Shown here piece by piece: positions 35,094-43,619 of a stretch of 64,000 bases of DNA; the stretch's first letter is position 1; every line of letters starts with the position of its first letter. The translations under genes were made by a program, and so were the position numbers. The notes under the pieces were generated by a model that saw only the letters and a program-made list of their open reading frames with translations, had not been told where the DNA came from and did no database searches. The stretch lies in contig NZ_CP109090.1 of assembly GCF_035917575.1 (NCBI RefSeq), positions 6,014,001 to 6,078,000 of the forward strand, written 5' to 3'. The DNA is from Streptomyces sp. NBC_01788 (GTDB lineage: Bacteria > Actinomycetota > Actinomycetes > Streptomycetales > Streptomycetaceae).

Positions 35094-36539
35094 ATGGGAT
35101 CCACTTCTGTCGAGAACACCGGTTCGGCAGGCGTCGGCCGCCGGGATCTGATCAAGCGGTCCGCCGCACTCGGTCTGATCAGCGTTCCTGCCATGAGCTT
35201 CCTGTCCGCGTGCGCCAGTGGTGGCGGTGGCGACAGCTCGGACAACAACACCAAGGGCAAGACGTCCAAGGACAACCCCTTCGGTGTGGAGAAGGGCAGC
35301 AAGCTCGACGTCGTCGTCTTCAAGGGCGGCTACGGCGACGACTACGCCAAGGCGTGGGAAACCTCCTTCCAGAAGAAGTGGGGCGTCACCAGCACGCACA
35401 CGGGTACCCAGGAGATCACCGGAAAGCTCCAGCCGCGCTTCAACGGTGGTAACCCGCCGGACATCGTCGACGACTCCGGCGCCCAGAAGATCAACCTGGA
35501 CGTGCTGTACAAGAACGGCCAACTCCTGGATCTTTCCGAGGTCCTTGACGCGCCGTCGGTCGACGACCCGAGCAGGAAGGTCCGCGACAACCTGATCACG
35601 GGCACCCTTGACCCGGGCCTGCAGGAGGGCAAGGTCGTCGCCCTCAACTACATCTACACCGTGTGGGGCCTGTGGTACTCCGGCAAGCTCTTCAAGGAGA
35701 AGGGCTGGGAGGAACCGAAGACCTGGGACGACTTCCTCGCGCTGTGCAAGGACGCCAAGGCGCAGGGCATCGGTGGTCTCGCCCACCAGGGCAAGTACCC
35801 GTACTACATCAACGTCGCCATCATGGACCTGATCGCCAAGAAGGGCGGCCTGGACGCCATGAAGGCGATCGACAACCTGGATCCGAAGGCGTTCGTCGGC
35901 AGCGACGCCGCCAAGGAGGCGATCGAGGCGATCTACGAGATCGTCGAAAAGGGCTACCTGATGCCGGGCACCAACGGCCTGACGCACACCGAGTCGCAGA
36001 CCCGCTGGAACCAGTACAAGGCCGCCTTCATCACCTGCGGCTCCTGGCTGGAGAACGAGCAGCTCAAGCAGACCCCGTCGGACTTCGACATGAAATTCAT
36101 GCCGATGCCGAACCTGCCCGACAGCAAGCTGCCCTTCGAGGCGATCCGGGCCGGCTCCGGCGAGCCCTTCATCATCCCGGCCAAGGCGGCGAACCTGCCC
36201 GCGGCCAAGGAGTTCATGCGGATGATGCTGTCGAAGGAGTGGTCGACGCTCTTCGCGCAGCAGGCCAACTCCCTCACCATCGTCAAGGACGGCGTCAACT
36301 CGGGCGTCCAGCTGCGTCCCGGCACCCAGTCCACCGTCGAGGTCAGCAAGGCTGCCGGCGACAACACCTTCAACTACCTGTACCCCAACTGGTACAGCCA
36401 GATGGACACCGACATTCAGAACGCGTCCAATGAGCTGATGGCCAAGCGCATCCAGCCGACAGAATGGCTCAAGCGGGCGCAGGCCGCCGTCGACAAGGCG
36501 GCCAAGGACCCTGCCTCCAAGAACAACCACCGCGACTGA
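35094..36539 (+). CDS. ngcE: NgcE-type carbohydrate-binding lipoprotein
   Basis: 481-residue extracytoplasmic binding protein of a CUT1 ABC importer for N-acetylglucosamine / chito-oligosaccharides, by gene order and similarity to S. coelicolor SCO6005 (NgcE, from memory). The N-terminus has a twin-arginine-like GRRDLIKRSAALGL and a lipobox FLSACAS, so it may be exported by Tat and lipidated. Mature domain features: NGGNPPDIVDDSG, YTVWGLWYSGKLFKEKGW, FITCGSWLENEQ. SD GAAAGGAA supports ATG 35094. It is followed closely by the two permeases. A tnpB element lies directly upstream, so its original promoter region may be disturbed. Confidence 0.88.
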   Translation: MGSTSVENTGSAGVGRRDLIKRSAALGLISVPAMSFLSACASGGGGDSSDNNTKGKTSKDNPFGVEKGSKLDVVVFKGGYGDDYAKAWETSFQKKWGVTSTHTGTQEITGKLQPRFNGGNPPDIVDDSGAQKINLDVLYKNGQLLDLSEVLDAPSVDDPSRKVRDNLITGTLDPGLQEGKVVALNYIYTVWGLWYSGKLFKEKGWEEPKTWDDFLALCKDAKAQGIGGLAHQGKYPYYINVAIMDLIAKKGGLDAMKAIDNLDPKAFVGSDAAKEAIEAIYEIVEKGYLMPGTNGLTHTESQTRWNQYKAAFITCGSWLENEQLKQTPSDFDMKFMPMPNLPDSKLPFEAIRAGSGEPFIIPAKAANLPAAKEFMRMMLSKEWSTLFAQQANSLTIVKDGVNSGVQLRPGTQSTVEVSKAAGDNTFNYLYPNWYSQMDTDIQNASNELMAKRIQPTEWLKRAQAAVDKAAKDPASKNNHRD

Positions 36540-36574
36540 GCACGTTCACCCGGCAGCAGCAGGAGCAGGATGTC

Positions 36575-37507
36575 ATGCGAAAAGGGCAGTACCGATTCAT
36601 CACGGGGTTTCTCCTCTTCCCCATGGCGCTGTATCTGATCTTCGTGATCTGGCCGTACATCCAGACATTCGGTTACTCCTTCACCGACTGGAAGGGCCAG
36701 TCCCCGACGTTCCGTTTCATCGGCCTGGACAACTACAAAGCACTCTTCCAGGACGATGTCTTCCTCGGAGCGATCTGGCACAACATCCTGCTCCTGCTCT
36801 TCGTTCCGGTCATCACCATCCTGCTCGCCCTGTTCTTCGCCTTCATGGTGAACGCGGGCGGGCGGGGTGGTGCCGGTGGTGTCCAGGGCGTGCGGGGATC
36901 GAAGTTCTACAAGATCGTCTACTTCTTTCCCCAGGTGCTCTCCCTCGCGATTCTCGCCGTTCTCTTCGGCGCCGTGTACCGCAGTGACACGGGCGGACTC
37001 CTCAACGGCGTACTGAACAAGATCGGACTGGTCGACTCCGACAGTCCCGTCGAATGGCTTAACAGTCCCAACCTGGTGCTGTGGTGCCTCATGATCGTGG
37101 TGATCTGGCACGGCGTCGGCTTCTACCTGGTGCTGTTCTCCGCCGCCATGCAGTCCATTCCGCGCGACATCTACGAGGCCGCGCTGCTGGACGGAGCCGG
37201 CCGCGCGCAGACCTTCTTCCGCGTCACGCTGCCGCTGCTGTGGGACTCCGTGCAGACCGCCTGGGTGTACCTCGGCATCGTCGCGATGGACATGTTCGTC
37301 CTCGTCTCCACGATGACGGCCGGCACCGGCTTCGGCGGCGGCCCCGACCACCACAGCGATGTCATGGCGACCGTCATGATGCGCAACTTCCTCTACTTCG
37401 GAAAGAGTGGCTACGCCTGCGCCATGGGCGTGGTCATGCTCCTGCTCACCCTGATCCTGTCCATCGTCACGCTGCGCGCTTCCCGCCGCGAGCGCATCGA
37501 GTACTGA
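36575..37507 (+). CDS. ngcF: Carbohydrate ABC transporter permease NgcF
   Basis: 310-residue inner-membrane permease with six hydrophobic segments. It carries the EAA loop EAALLDGAGRAQTFFRVTLP (residues about 205-225) that docks the ATPase, and the N-terminal form ALYLIFVIWPYIQTFGYSFTDW typical of MalF-like subunits. ATG 36575 has AGGAG 9 nt upstream, 35 nt after the ngcE stop. It pairs with NgcG. There is no ATPase gene in this operon; in Streptomyces such importers share the ATPase MsiK encoded elsewhere. Confidence 0.9.
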   Translation: MRKGQYRFITGFLLFPMALYLIFVIWPYIQTFGYSFTDWKGQSPTFRFIGLDNYKALFQDDVFLGAIWHNILLLLFVPVITILLALFFAFMVNAGGRGGAGGVQGVRGSKFYKIVYFFPQVLSLAILAVLFGAVYRSDTGGLLNGVLNKIGLVDSDSPVEWLNSPNLVLWCLMIVVIWHGVGFYLVLFSAAMQSIPRDIYEAALLDGAGRAQTFFRVTLPLLWDSVQTAWVYLGIVAMDMFVLVSTMTAGTGFGGGPDHHSDVMATVMMRNFLYFGKSGYACAMGVVMLLLTLILSIVTLRASRRERIEY

Positions 37508-37519
37508 GCGGGGCCCGTC

Positions 37520-38464
37520 ATGACCACATCGAGTACACCCATCGCGAAGCCGACGACCCCCGCCGACGGCGTTCCGGGCCGGCGGTCCGGCAGGGGTGCG
37601 CCGCTGCGCCCGGGCGGCCGGCACACCGAGGGCGTGACCCTCAACGTCTTCTCGCACGGCTTCCTCGCCGTGTGGGCCGTGCTGATCGTCCTGCCGCTGC
37701 TGTGGCTGGTGCTCAGCTCCTTCAAGACCGATGCCCAGATCGGCGGTTCGGCGCTGAGCTGGCCCACGACCTGGGACTTCGACGTCTTCCGGCGCGCCTG
37801 GGAGAAGGGCATCGGGGACTACTTCCTGAACACCGTCATCGTGCTGGTGTTCTCCGTGCCGCTGACGATGCTGCTGGGCTCGATGGCCGCCTACGTCCTG
37901 GCGCGCTACGAGTTCCCCGGCAACCGGCTGATCTACTACTTCTTCGTCGGCGGGGCGATGTTCCCCGTGTTCCTGGCACTGGTGCCGCTGTTCTTCATGG
38001 TCAAGCGGCTCGACATGCTCAACTCGTACCAGGGCCTGATCCTGGTCTACATCGCGTACTCGATGCCGTTCACCGTCTTCTTCATGCATTCGTTCTTCCG
38101 CACGCTACCGACGGCCGTGCACGAGGCGGCGGTGATCGACGGGGCCTCGCACACCCGGGTGTTCTTCCAGGTGATGTTGCCGATGGCGAAGCCCGGTCTG
38201 TTGAGCGTGGGCATCTTCAACACCCTCGGCCAGTGGAACCAGTACATTCTGCCCTCGGTGCTGATGCAGCCGCAGAGCGGAGCCGATCCGGAGCGGTACA
38301 TGCTGACGCAGGGGCTCATCCAGCTCCAACAGCAGCAGGGATACGCGACGGACCTGCCCGTTCTGTTCGCGGGCGTGACCATCGCGATGATCCCGATGCT
38401 GGCGGTGTACCTGTCCTTCCAGCGTCAGGTGCAGGCCGGGCTGACCTCGGCGACGCTGAAGTAG
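37520..38464 (+). CDS. ngcG: Carbohydrate ABC transporter permease NgcG
   Basis: 314-residue MalG-like permease, six membrane segments after a polar N-terminal tail of about 45 residues. The EAA loop reads EAAVIDGASHTRVFFQVMLP. It lies 12 nt after ngcF and ends the transporter operon before a strong hairpin. It forms the membrane channel with NgcF for chitin-derived sugars delivered by NgcE. Confidence 0.9.
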   Translation: MTTSSTPIAKPTTPADGVPGRRSGRGAPLRPGGRHTEGVTLNVFSHGFLAVWAVLIVLPLLWLVLSSFKTDAQIGGSALSWPTTWDFDVFRRAWEKGIGDYFLNTVIVLVFSVPLTMLLGSMAAYVLARYEFPGNRLIYYFFVGGAMFPVFLALVPLFFMVKRLDMLNSYQGLILVYIAYSMPFTVFFMHSFFRTLPTAVHEAAVIDGASHTRVFFQVMLPMAKPGLLSVGIFNTLGQWNQYILPSVLMQPQSGADPERYMLTQGLIQLQQQQGYATDLPVLFAGVTIAMIPMLAVYLSFQRQVQAGLTSATLK

Positions 38465-38484
38465 CGCTCCTGACTTTCCCCAGG

Positions 38485-38520
38485 GCGGCGGGCCCCCGCA
38501 CAAACGCGGGGGCCCGCCGC
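38485..38520 (+). terminator. ngcEFG terminator
   Basis: Perfect 15-bp stem GCGGCGGGCCCCCGC / GCGGGGGCCCGCCGC with a 6-nt ACAAAC loop, 20 nt after ngcG. Confidence 0.92.
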
Positions 38521-38606
38521 GTGCGTGCGGGGGCGTGCGGGCTCGGGTCGTGCGCGGGCGCGTGGCACGGGCGCAGCTGTTTGTCCAAGGGGGCGGATAC
38601 CGTTCA

Positions 38607-38617
38607 ACCTCTTGACG
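38607..38617 (+). promoter_or_regulatory. Element shared by rok7B7 and xylF upstream regions
   Basis: ACCTCTTGACG here and ACTTCTTGACG at 39944-39954 differ at one base. Either a shared -35 context or a Rok7B7 operator half-site; undecided. Confidence 0.3.
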
Positions 38618-38706
38618 GGAGGGGACCCGAACAGCTCAGCTTAGAGTTCACTAGTTGGACATGGACCGGGGCCTCGCTGATGCGGCCCCGCGCTCAGGAG
38701 GTCGTC

Positions 38707-39906
38707 GTGGAGACTCCAGGCTCGCAGTCATCGCTGCACCGAGCCAACCTGGAGCGGGTCGTACGTGCCGTGCGCCTTGCCGGATCACTCACGCAGGCGG
38801 AGATCGCGCGGACCACGGGCCTGTCCGCGGCGACGGTCTCCAATATCGTGCGCGAGCTGAAGGACGGCGGAACGGTCCAGGTCACGCCCACTTCCGCGGG
38901 CGGCCGCCGGGCCCGCAGCGTCTCCCTGAGCGGAGACGCCGGCATCGTGATCGGCGTGGACTTCGGGCACACCCACCTGCGGGTCGCGGTCGGCAACCTC
39001 GCCCACCAGGTGCTCGCCGAGGAGTCCGAGCCGCTGGACGTGGACGCCTCCTCGGCGCAGGGTTTCGACCGCGCGGAGGAACTGGTCAACCGCCTGATCG
39101 CGGCCACGGGCGTCGACCGTTCCAAGATCGCCGGCGTGGGTGTCGGCGTACCCGGCCCGATCGACGTGGAGTCCGGCACGCTGGGCTCCACGGCCATCCT
39201 GCCGGGCTGGACGGGCGTCAGGCCCGCCGAGGAGCTGCGGGGGCGCCTCGGAGTGCCGGTGCACGTGGACAACGACGCCAACCTCGGCGCTCTGGGCGAG
39301 TTGGTCTGGGGCAGCGGCCGGGGCGTGCGCGACCTGGCGTACATCAAGATCGCCAGCGGGGTCGGCGCCGGCCTGGTGATCAGCGGCAGGATCTACCGCG
39401 GCCCCGGCGGCACGGCGGGTGAGATCGGGCACATCACGCTCGACGAGTCCGGCCCGGTCTGCCGCTGCGGCAACCGCGGTTGCCTGGAGACCTTCACCGC
39501 CGCCGGGTACGTGCTCCCGCTGCTGCGGCCCAGTCACGGCACCGACCTGACCATGGAGGGCGTCGTACGGCTGGCGCGGGAGGGCGATCCGGGCTGCCGC
39601 CGGGTGATCGCCGACGTCGGCCGCCACATCGGCAGCGGGGTCGCCAACCTCTGCAACCTGCTCAACCCCAGCCGGGTGGTGCTCGGCGGGGACCTCGCCG
39701 AGGCCGGTGAGCTGGTGCTCGGCCCGATCAGGGGGTCGGTCGGGCGGTACGCCATCCCCAGTGCCGCGCGCCAACTCTCCGTGCTTCCCGGCGCGCTTGG
39801 CGGCCGCGCCGAAGTACTTGGCGCGCTGGCCCTCGCGTTGAGCGAGATGGGCGATTCAACCCTTTTGGACGGTACACTCAACGCGGCGACTCCTGCCTTC
39901 ACTTAG
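38707..39906 (+). CDS. rok7B7: ROK-family transcriptional regulator Rok7B7
   Basis: 399-residue cytoplasmic regulator. An N-terminal winged helix (NLERVVRAVRLAGSLTQAEI, ARTTGLSAATVSNIVREL) precedes a sugar-kinase fold: IGVDFGHTHLRVAVG, GVGVPGPIDVESG, VDNDANLGALGE and the ROK zinc motif CRCGNRGCLE. By position between ngcEFG and xylFGH it corresponds to SCO6008, known as a pleiotropic regulator of xylose uptake, carbon catabolite repression and antibiotic production. GTG 38707 has AGGAGG 5 nt upstream; an in-frame ATG at 38680 is possible. Its likely target is the xylF promoter directly downstream. Confidence 0.92.
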   Translation: METPGSQSSLHRANLERVVRAVRLAGSLTQAEIARTTGLSAATVSNIVRELKDGGTVQVTPTSAGGRRARSVSLSGDAGIVIGVDFGHTHLRVAVGNLAHQVLAEESEPLDVDASSAQGFDRAEELVNRLIAATGVDRSKIAGVGVGVPGPIDVESGTLGSTAILPGWTGVRPAEELRGRLGVPVHVDNDANLGALGELVWGSGRGVRDLAYIKIASGVGAGLVISGRIYRGPGGTAGEIGHITLDESGPVCRCGNRGCLETFTAAGYVLPLLRPSHGTDLTMEGVVRLAREGDPGCRRVIADVGRHIGSGVANLCNLLNPSRVVLGGDLAEAGELVLGPIRGSVGRYAIPSAARQLSVLPGALGGRAEVLGALALALSEMGDSTLLDGTLNAATPAFT

Positions 39907-40028
39907 AGAACGGATGGCACCGTTGCCATCTCGTTAAGGATTTACTTCTTGACGTCGCACGCGCAGCCGAGTTGACTTCCAGCCACCTCGGCCGCAACGA
40001 CGCGGCCTCGTCAGGGAGGTTTGAAGAA

Positions 40029-41147
40029 GTGAACACGCGTATGCGTCGCGCGGCTTTCGCCGTTGCTGCTGGTGCCATGGCCGTCTCGCTCGCCGCCTGT
40101 GGCAGCGCCAAGGAGTCCGGTGGCTCCTCGAAGTCGACCGGCAGCGAGAAGAAGGGCGACAACATCACGGTCGGCCTGCTCCTGCCGGAGAACCAGACCG
40201 CTCGTTACGAGAAGTTCGACAAGCCGATCATCGAGAAGCAGATCGCGGAGCTGACGAACGGCAAGGGCAAGGTCGAGTACCTCAACGCCAAGGAGGACGC
40301 GACCCTCCAGGCGCAGCAGATCGACACGATGATCACCAAGAAGGTCGACGTGCTGATCCTGGACGCGGTCGACTACAAGGCCGTCGCCTCGGGCGTGAAG
40401 AGGGCCAAGGAGGCCGGCATCCCGGTCGTCGCCTACGACCGCCTCGCCGAGGGCCCGATCGCCGCCTACACCTCGTTCGACAACGAGGAGGTCGGCAAGG
40501 CTCAGGGCGAGGCCCTGCTGAAGGCCATGGGTGACAAGGCCAAGTCCGGCAAGATCGTCATGATGAACGGCGCCGTGACCGACCCGAACGCCGCGCAGTT
40601 CAAGAAGGGCGCCCACGCCGCCCTCGACGGCAAGGTGAACGTCGGCAAGGAGTACGACACCAAGCAGTGGAAGGCGGAGAACGCCAACGCCAACATGGAG
40701 GGTGCCATCTCCGCCCTCGGCAAGGACAAGATCGTCGGCGTCTACTCCGCCAACGACGGCATGGCGGGCGGCATCATCACCGCGCTCAAGGGCGCGGGCC
40801 TCAAGACGCTTCCCCCGGTCACCGGCCAGGACGCCGAACTCGCGGGCGTGCAGCGCATCGTGACCGGCGAGCAGTACATGAGCGTCTTCAAGTCGTACCC
40901 TCAGGAGGCCGAGACCGTCGCCAAGATGGCCGTCTCGATCGCCAAGACCGGCAAGCTCGACAGCTCGCTGACGACGAGCACCGTCGACAGCGGTACCGAC
41001 AAGGGCGTCCCGGCGGTCATCGTCCCCGTCGTCTCGCTGACGAAGGACAACATCAAGGACACGGTCATCGACCAGGGTTACTACACCATCGGCGAGATCT
41101 GCACGGCCAAGTACAAGGCCGCCTGCGACAAGATCGGCCTGAAGTAA
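40029..41147 (+). CDS. xylF: D-xylose-binding lipoprotein XylF
   Basis: 372-residue solute-binding lipoprotein. Signal RMRRAAFAVAAGAMAVSLAACGS with the lipobox cysteine near residue 25, then a two-lobed periplasmic-binding fold: VGLLLPENQTARYEKFDKP, VLILDAVDYKAVASGVKRA, VAYDRLAEG and YSANDGMAGGIITALKG, in line with xylose-binding proteins. GTG 40029 has GGGAGG 9 nt upstream. It is the first gene of xylFGH, followed by hairpins that probably keep its mRNA more abundant than that of the membrane components, as usual for binding proteins. Confidence 0.92.
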   Translation: MNTRMRRAAFAVAAGAMAVSLAACGSAKESGGSSKSTGSEKKGDNITVGLLLPENQTARYEKFDKPIIEKQIAELTNGKGKVEYLNAKEDATLQAQQIDTMITKKVDVLILDAVDYKAVASGVKRAKEAGIPVVAYDRLAEGPIAAYTSFDNEEVGKAQGEALLKAMGDKAKSGKIVMMNGAVTDPNAAQFKKGAHAALDGKVNVGKEYDTKQWKAENANANMEGAISALGKDKIVGVYSANDGMAGGIITALKGAGLKTLPPVTGQDAELAGVQRIVTGEQYMSVFKSYPQEAETVAKMAVSIAKTGKLDSSLTTSTVDSGTDKGVPAVIVPVVSLTKDNIKDTVIDQGYYTIGEICTAKYKAACDKIGLK

Positions 41148-41154
41148 CACCTCC

Positions 41155-41177
41155 GGGGCCGCCCGAGCGGCGGCCCC
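41155..41177 (+). terminator. Hairpin after xylF (partial terminator or stabiliser)
   Basis: GGGGCCGCC / GGCGGCCCC, 9 bp, 5-nt loop. A second larger inverted repeat GTCCGGCGCC (41231) / GGCGCCGGAC (41273) follows in the 209-bp gap to xylG. Confidence 0.65.
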
Positions 41178-41356
41178 GCCGACCTGCACGGGACACCGCG
41201 TCCATCGAACACGCGGCCCCGTGTCGGCTCGTCCGGCGCCCTGCCGCCGACAGCCCCGCAGCACAACGGCGGGGCGCCGGACGGAACACCCCCCTCACTC
41301 CTCTTGTATCAACCTCCCGCCGGGGTCAGGCTCGGGCGGCGAAGGAGATGGTTCAC

Positions 41357-42139
41357 GTGTCCGCTACGCCCGTGCTGGCGTTGCGCGGGGTCTCCAAGCG
41401 ATTCGGTGCTGTCCAGGCGCTCACCGACGTAGAGCTTGAGGTCCACGCCGGAGAGGTCGTCGCCCTCGTCGGCGACAACGGCGCCGGAAAGTCCACCCTT
41501 GTCAAGACGATCGCCGGCGTGCACCCCATCGATGACGGTGTCATCGAGTGGGAGGGCAACCCCGTCACGGTCAACCGGCCGCACGACTCCCAGAACCTGG
41601 GCATCGCGACGGTCTACCAGGACCTGTCCCTGTGCGACAACATCGACGTCGTCGGCAACCTGTTCCTCGGCCGTGAGATCAAGCGCCGCGGTGTCCTGGA
41701 CGAGGTCGAGATGGAGCGCCGCTCGCGCGATCTGCTCCAGACCCTGTCCATCCGCATCCCCAGCGTGCGCATCCCGATCGCCTCGCTCTCCGGCGGTCAG
41801 CGCCAGGTCGTGGCCATCGCCCGCTCCATGCTCGGCGAGCCCAAACTGGTCATCCTCGACGAGCCGACGGCCGCCCTCGGCGTCGAGCAGACCGCCCAGG
41901 TCCTCGACCTCGTCGAGCGGCTGCGTGAGCGCGGCCTCGCGGTCATCCTCATCAGCCACAACATGGCGGATGTGAAGGCCGTCGCCGACAAGGTCGCCGT
42001 CCTCCGGCTCGGCCGCAACAACGGCGTGTTCGAGGTCGGGACCACCTCGCAGGAAGAAATCATCTCCGCCATCACCGGTGCCACGGACAACGCCGTGACC
42101 CGTCGTGCGGCGCGCACCAACGCGGAGGCTCAGAAGTGA
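41357..42139 (+). CDS. xylG: Xylose ABC transporter ATP-binding protein XylG (single domain)
   Basis: 260-residue ATPase with Walker A GDNGAGKSTL (about 40), signature LSGGQRQVVAIARSML and Walker B LVILDEPTAALG. E. coli XylG/RbsA have two fused ABC domains of about 500 residues; here there is one, so it presumably works as a homodimer. GTG 41357 is preferred since AAGGAG (41342-41347) sits 9 nt upstream, whereas ATG 41348 directly abuts the SD. It overlaps xylH by GTGA. Confidence 0.9.
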   Translation: MSATPVLALRGVSKRFGAVQALTDVELEVHAGEVVALVGDNGAGKSTLVKTIAGVHPIDDGVIEWEGNPVTVNRPHDSQNLGIATVYQDLSLCDNIDVVGNLFLGREIKRRGVLDEVEMERRSRDLLQTLSIRIPSVRIPIASLSGGQRQVVAIARSMLGEPKLVILDEPTAALGVEQTAQVLDLVERLRERGLAVILISHNMADVKAVADKVAVLRLGRNNGVFEVGTTSQEEIISAITGATDNAVTRRAARTNAEAQK

Positions 42140-43428
42140 GCATCGACAAGTCCCAGGCCGCCCCCGCCGACGCCCCCGTGGACGCGCCCGCCGCCGCGGC
42201 CGACGCCGCCCCCGCCGTCGACCCCCGCCTGCTCGTGCGCGAGCAGGGATTCGCCGGCTACATCGGCGAGTTCAAGCGCAAGATGCGCGCCGGCGACCTA
42301 GGGGCCATCCCGGTCGTCATCGGCCTCATCGCCATCTGCGCGATCTTCCAGAGCCTCGACTCGGCCTTCCTGGGCGCGGAGAACCTCAACAACATCTTCG
42401 TCGCCATGGTGGCCACCGGCATGATGTCGGTCGGCATCATCTTCGTGCTGCTGCTCGGCGAGATCGACCTGTCGGTCGGCTCCGTCTCCGGTGTCTCCTC
42501 GGCGATCATGGCCGTGATGAGCATCACCCACGGCGTGAACGAGTGGCTCGCCGTCGTCACCGCCCTCGCGGCCGGCGCGGTCATCGGCGCCCTGCACGGC
42601 TTCTTCTTCGCCCGGATCGGTGCGCCCGCGTTCGCGGTGACCCTGGCCGGTCTGCTGTTCTGGAACGGCTTCATGCTCCAGATCCTGGGTTCCAACGGCA
42701 CGATCAACATCGACGGCGACGGCGTGGTCGGCAAGCTCACCACGTACTACTTCTCGGACGTGGCCGCCGCCTACCTCCTGGCCGTCGTCGCGGTCGCCGG
42801 ATACTTCCTGTCGGCCTTCCTCGGCAACCGCCGCCGCGAGGCCGCGGGCATCCCGTCCCGCCCGCTGAGCGACATAGTGCTGCGCACCGTGCTGCTCGCG
42901 GTCGCCGCGTTCGCCGTGGCGTTCATGTTCAACCAGTACAAGGGTCTTCCGCTCGCGGTGCTGCTCTTCGCGATCGTCCTGGTCGGCAGCGACTTCGTGT
43001 TGCGCCGCACCGCGTACGGCCGCAAGGTCTTCGCGCTCGGCGGCAGCGTCGAGGCATCCCGCCGCGCCGGTATCAACGTCACCGCGGTCCGTGTCTCGGT
43101 CTTCGCCGTCGCGGGCCTCTTCGCCTCGGTCGGCGGTCTCTTCTGGGCCTCCAAGATCGCGGCCGCCAACCAGAGCGCCGGCTCCGGCGACCTGCTGATG
43201 AACGTCATCGCCGCAGCCGTCATCGGCGGCACCAGCCTCTTCGGCGGCCGGGGCCGCACCTGGAACGCGCTGCTGGGTGTGCTCGTGATCACGTCGATCC
43301 AGTACGGCCTCGCCCTGCAGGGCATCGCCACCCCGATCCAGTACATGATCACCGGTGGTGTGCTTCTCGCCACGGTCGTCATCGACTCGGTCACCCGCAA
43401 GACGCAGAAGTCGGCCGGACGCGCCTGA
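42136..43428 (+). CDS. xylH: Xylose ABC transporter permease XylH
   Basis: 430-residue inner-membrane permease of the CUT2 type with about ten hydrophobic segments and a 50-residue Ala/Pro/Asp-rich cytoplasmic N-terminal tail. The conserved LLLGEIDLSVGSVSG motif (about residue 105) and the loop TAYGRKVFALGGSVEASRRAG are present. It forms the channel for xylose delivered by XylF. A strong terminator follows. Confidence 0.92.
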   Translation: MSIDKSQAAPADAPVDAPAAAADAAPAVDPRLLVREQGFAGYIGEFKRKMRAGDLGAIPVVIGLIAICAIFQSLDSAFLGAENLNNIFVAMVATGMMSVGIIFVLLLGEIDLSVGSVSGVSSAIMAVMSITHGVNEWLAVVTALAAGAVIGALHGFFFARIGAPAFAVTLAGLLFWNGFMLQILGSNGTINIDGDGVVGKLTTYYFSDVAAAYLLAVVAVAGYFLSAFLGNRRREAAGIPSRPLSDIVLRTVLLAVAAFAVAFMFNQYKGLPLAVLLFAIVLVGSDFVLRRTAYGRKVFALGGSVEASRRAGINVTAVRVSVFAVAGLFASVGGLFWASKIAAANQSAGSGDLLMNVIAAAVIGGTSLFGGRGRTWNALLGVLVITSIQYGLALQGIATPIQYMITGGVLLATVVIDSVTRKTQKSAGRA

Positions 43429-43446
43429 GCGCCGCCCGCACCAGGA

Positions 43447-43480
43447 CCGTGCCCGGCACCGACGACGGTGCCGGGCACGG
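43447..43480 (+). terminator. xylFGH terminator
   Basis: Perfect 15-bp stem CCGTGCCCGGCACCG / CGGTGCCGGGCACGG, ACGA loop. Confidence 0.92.
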
Positions 43481-43619
43481 CCGTGTCTGACAGTCCTTTC
43501 GCTGGGTACCGCCGTTCGCGTGACATACGACCCCCAGCCCGGACACCGGGCGCTCGAACGGAACATTAGACTCGACGAGCCCGGCAACAGCTCGATCAGC
43601 TCTACGCAAGGAGGCACGG

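Noticed and set aside
43481..43619. Riboswitch in the dxs leader
   Set aside because: The 139-bp region shows no recognisable conserved riboswitch core.
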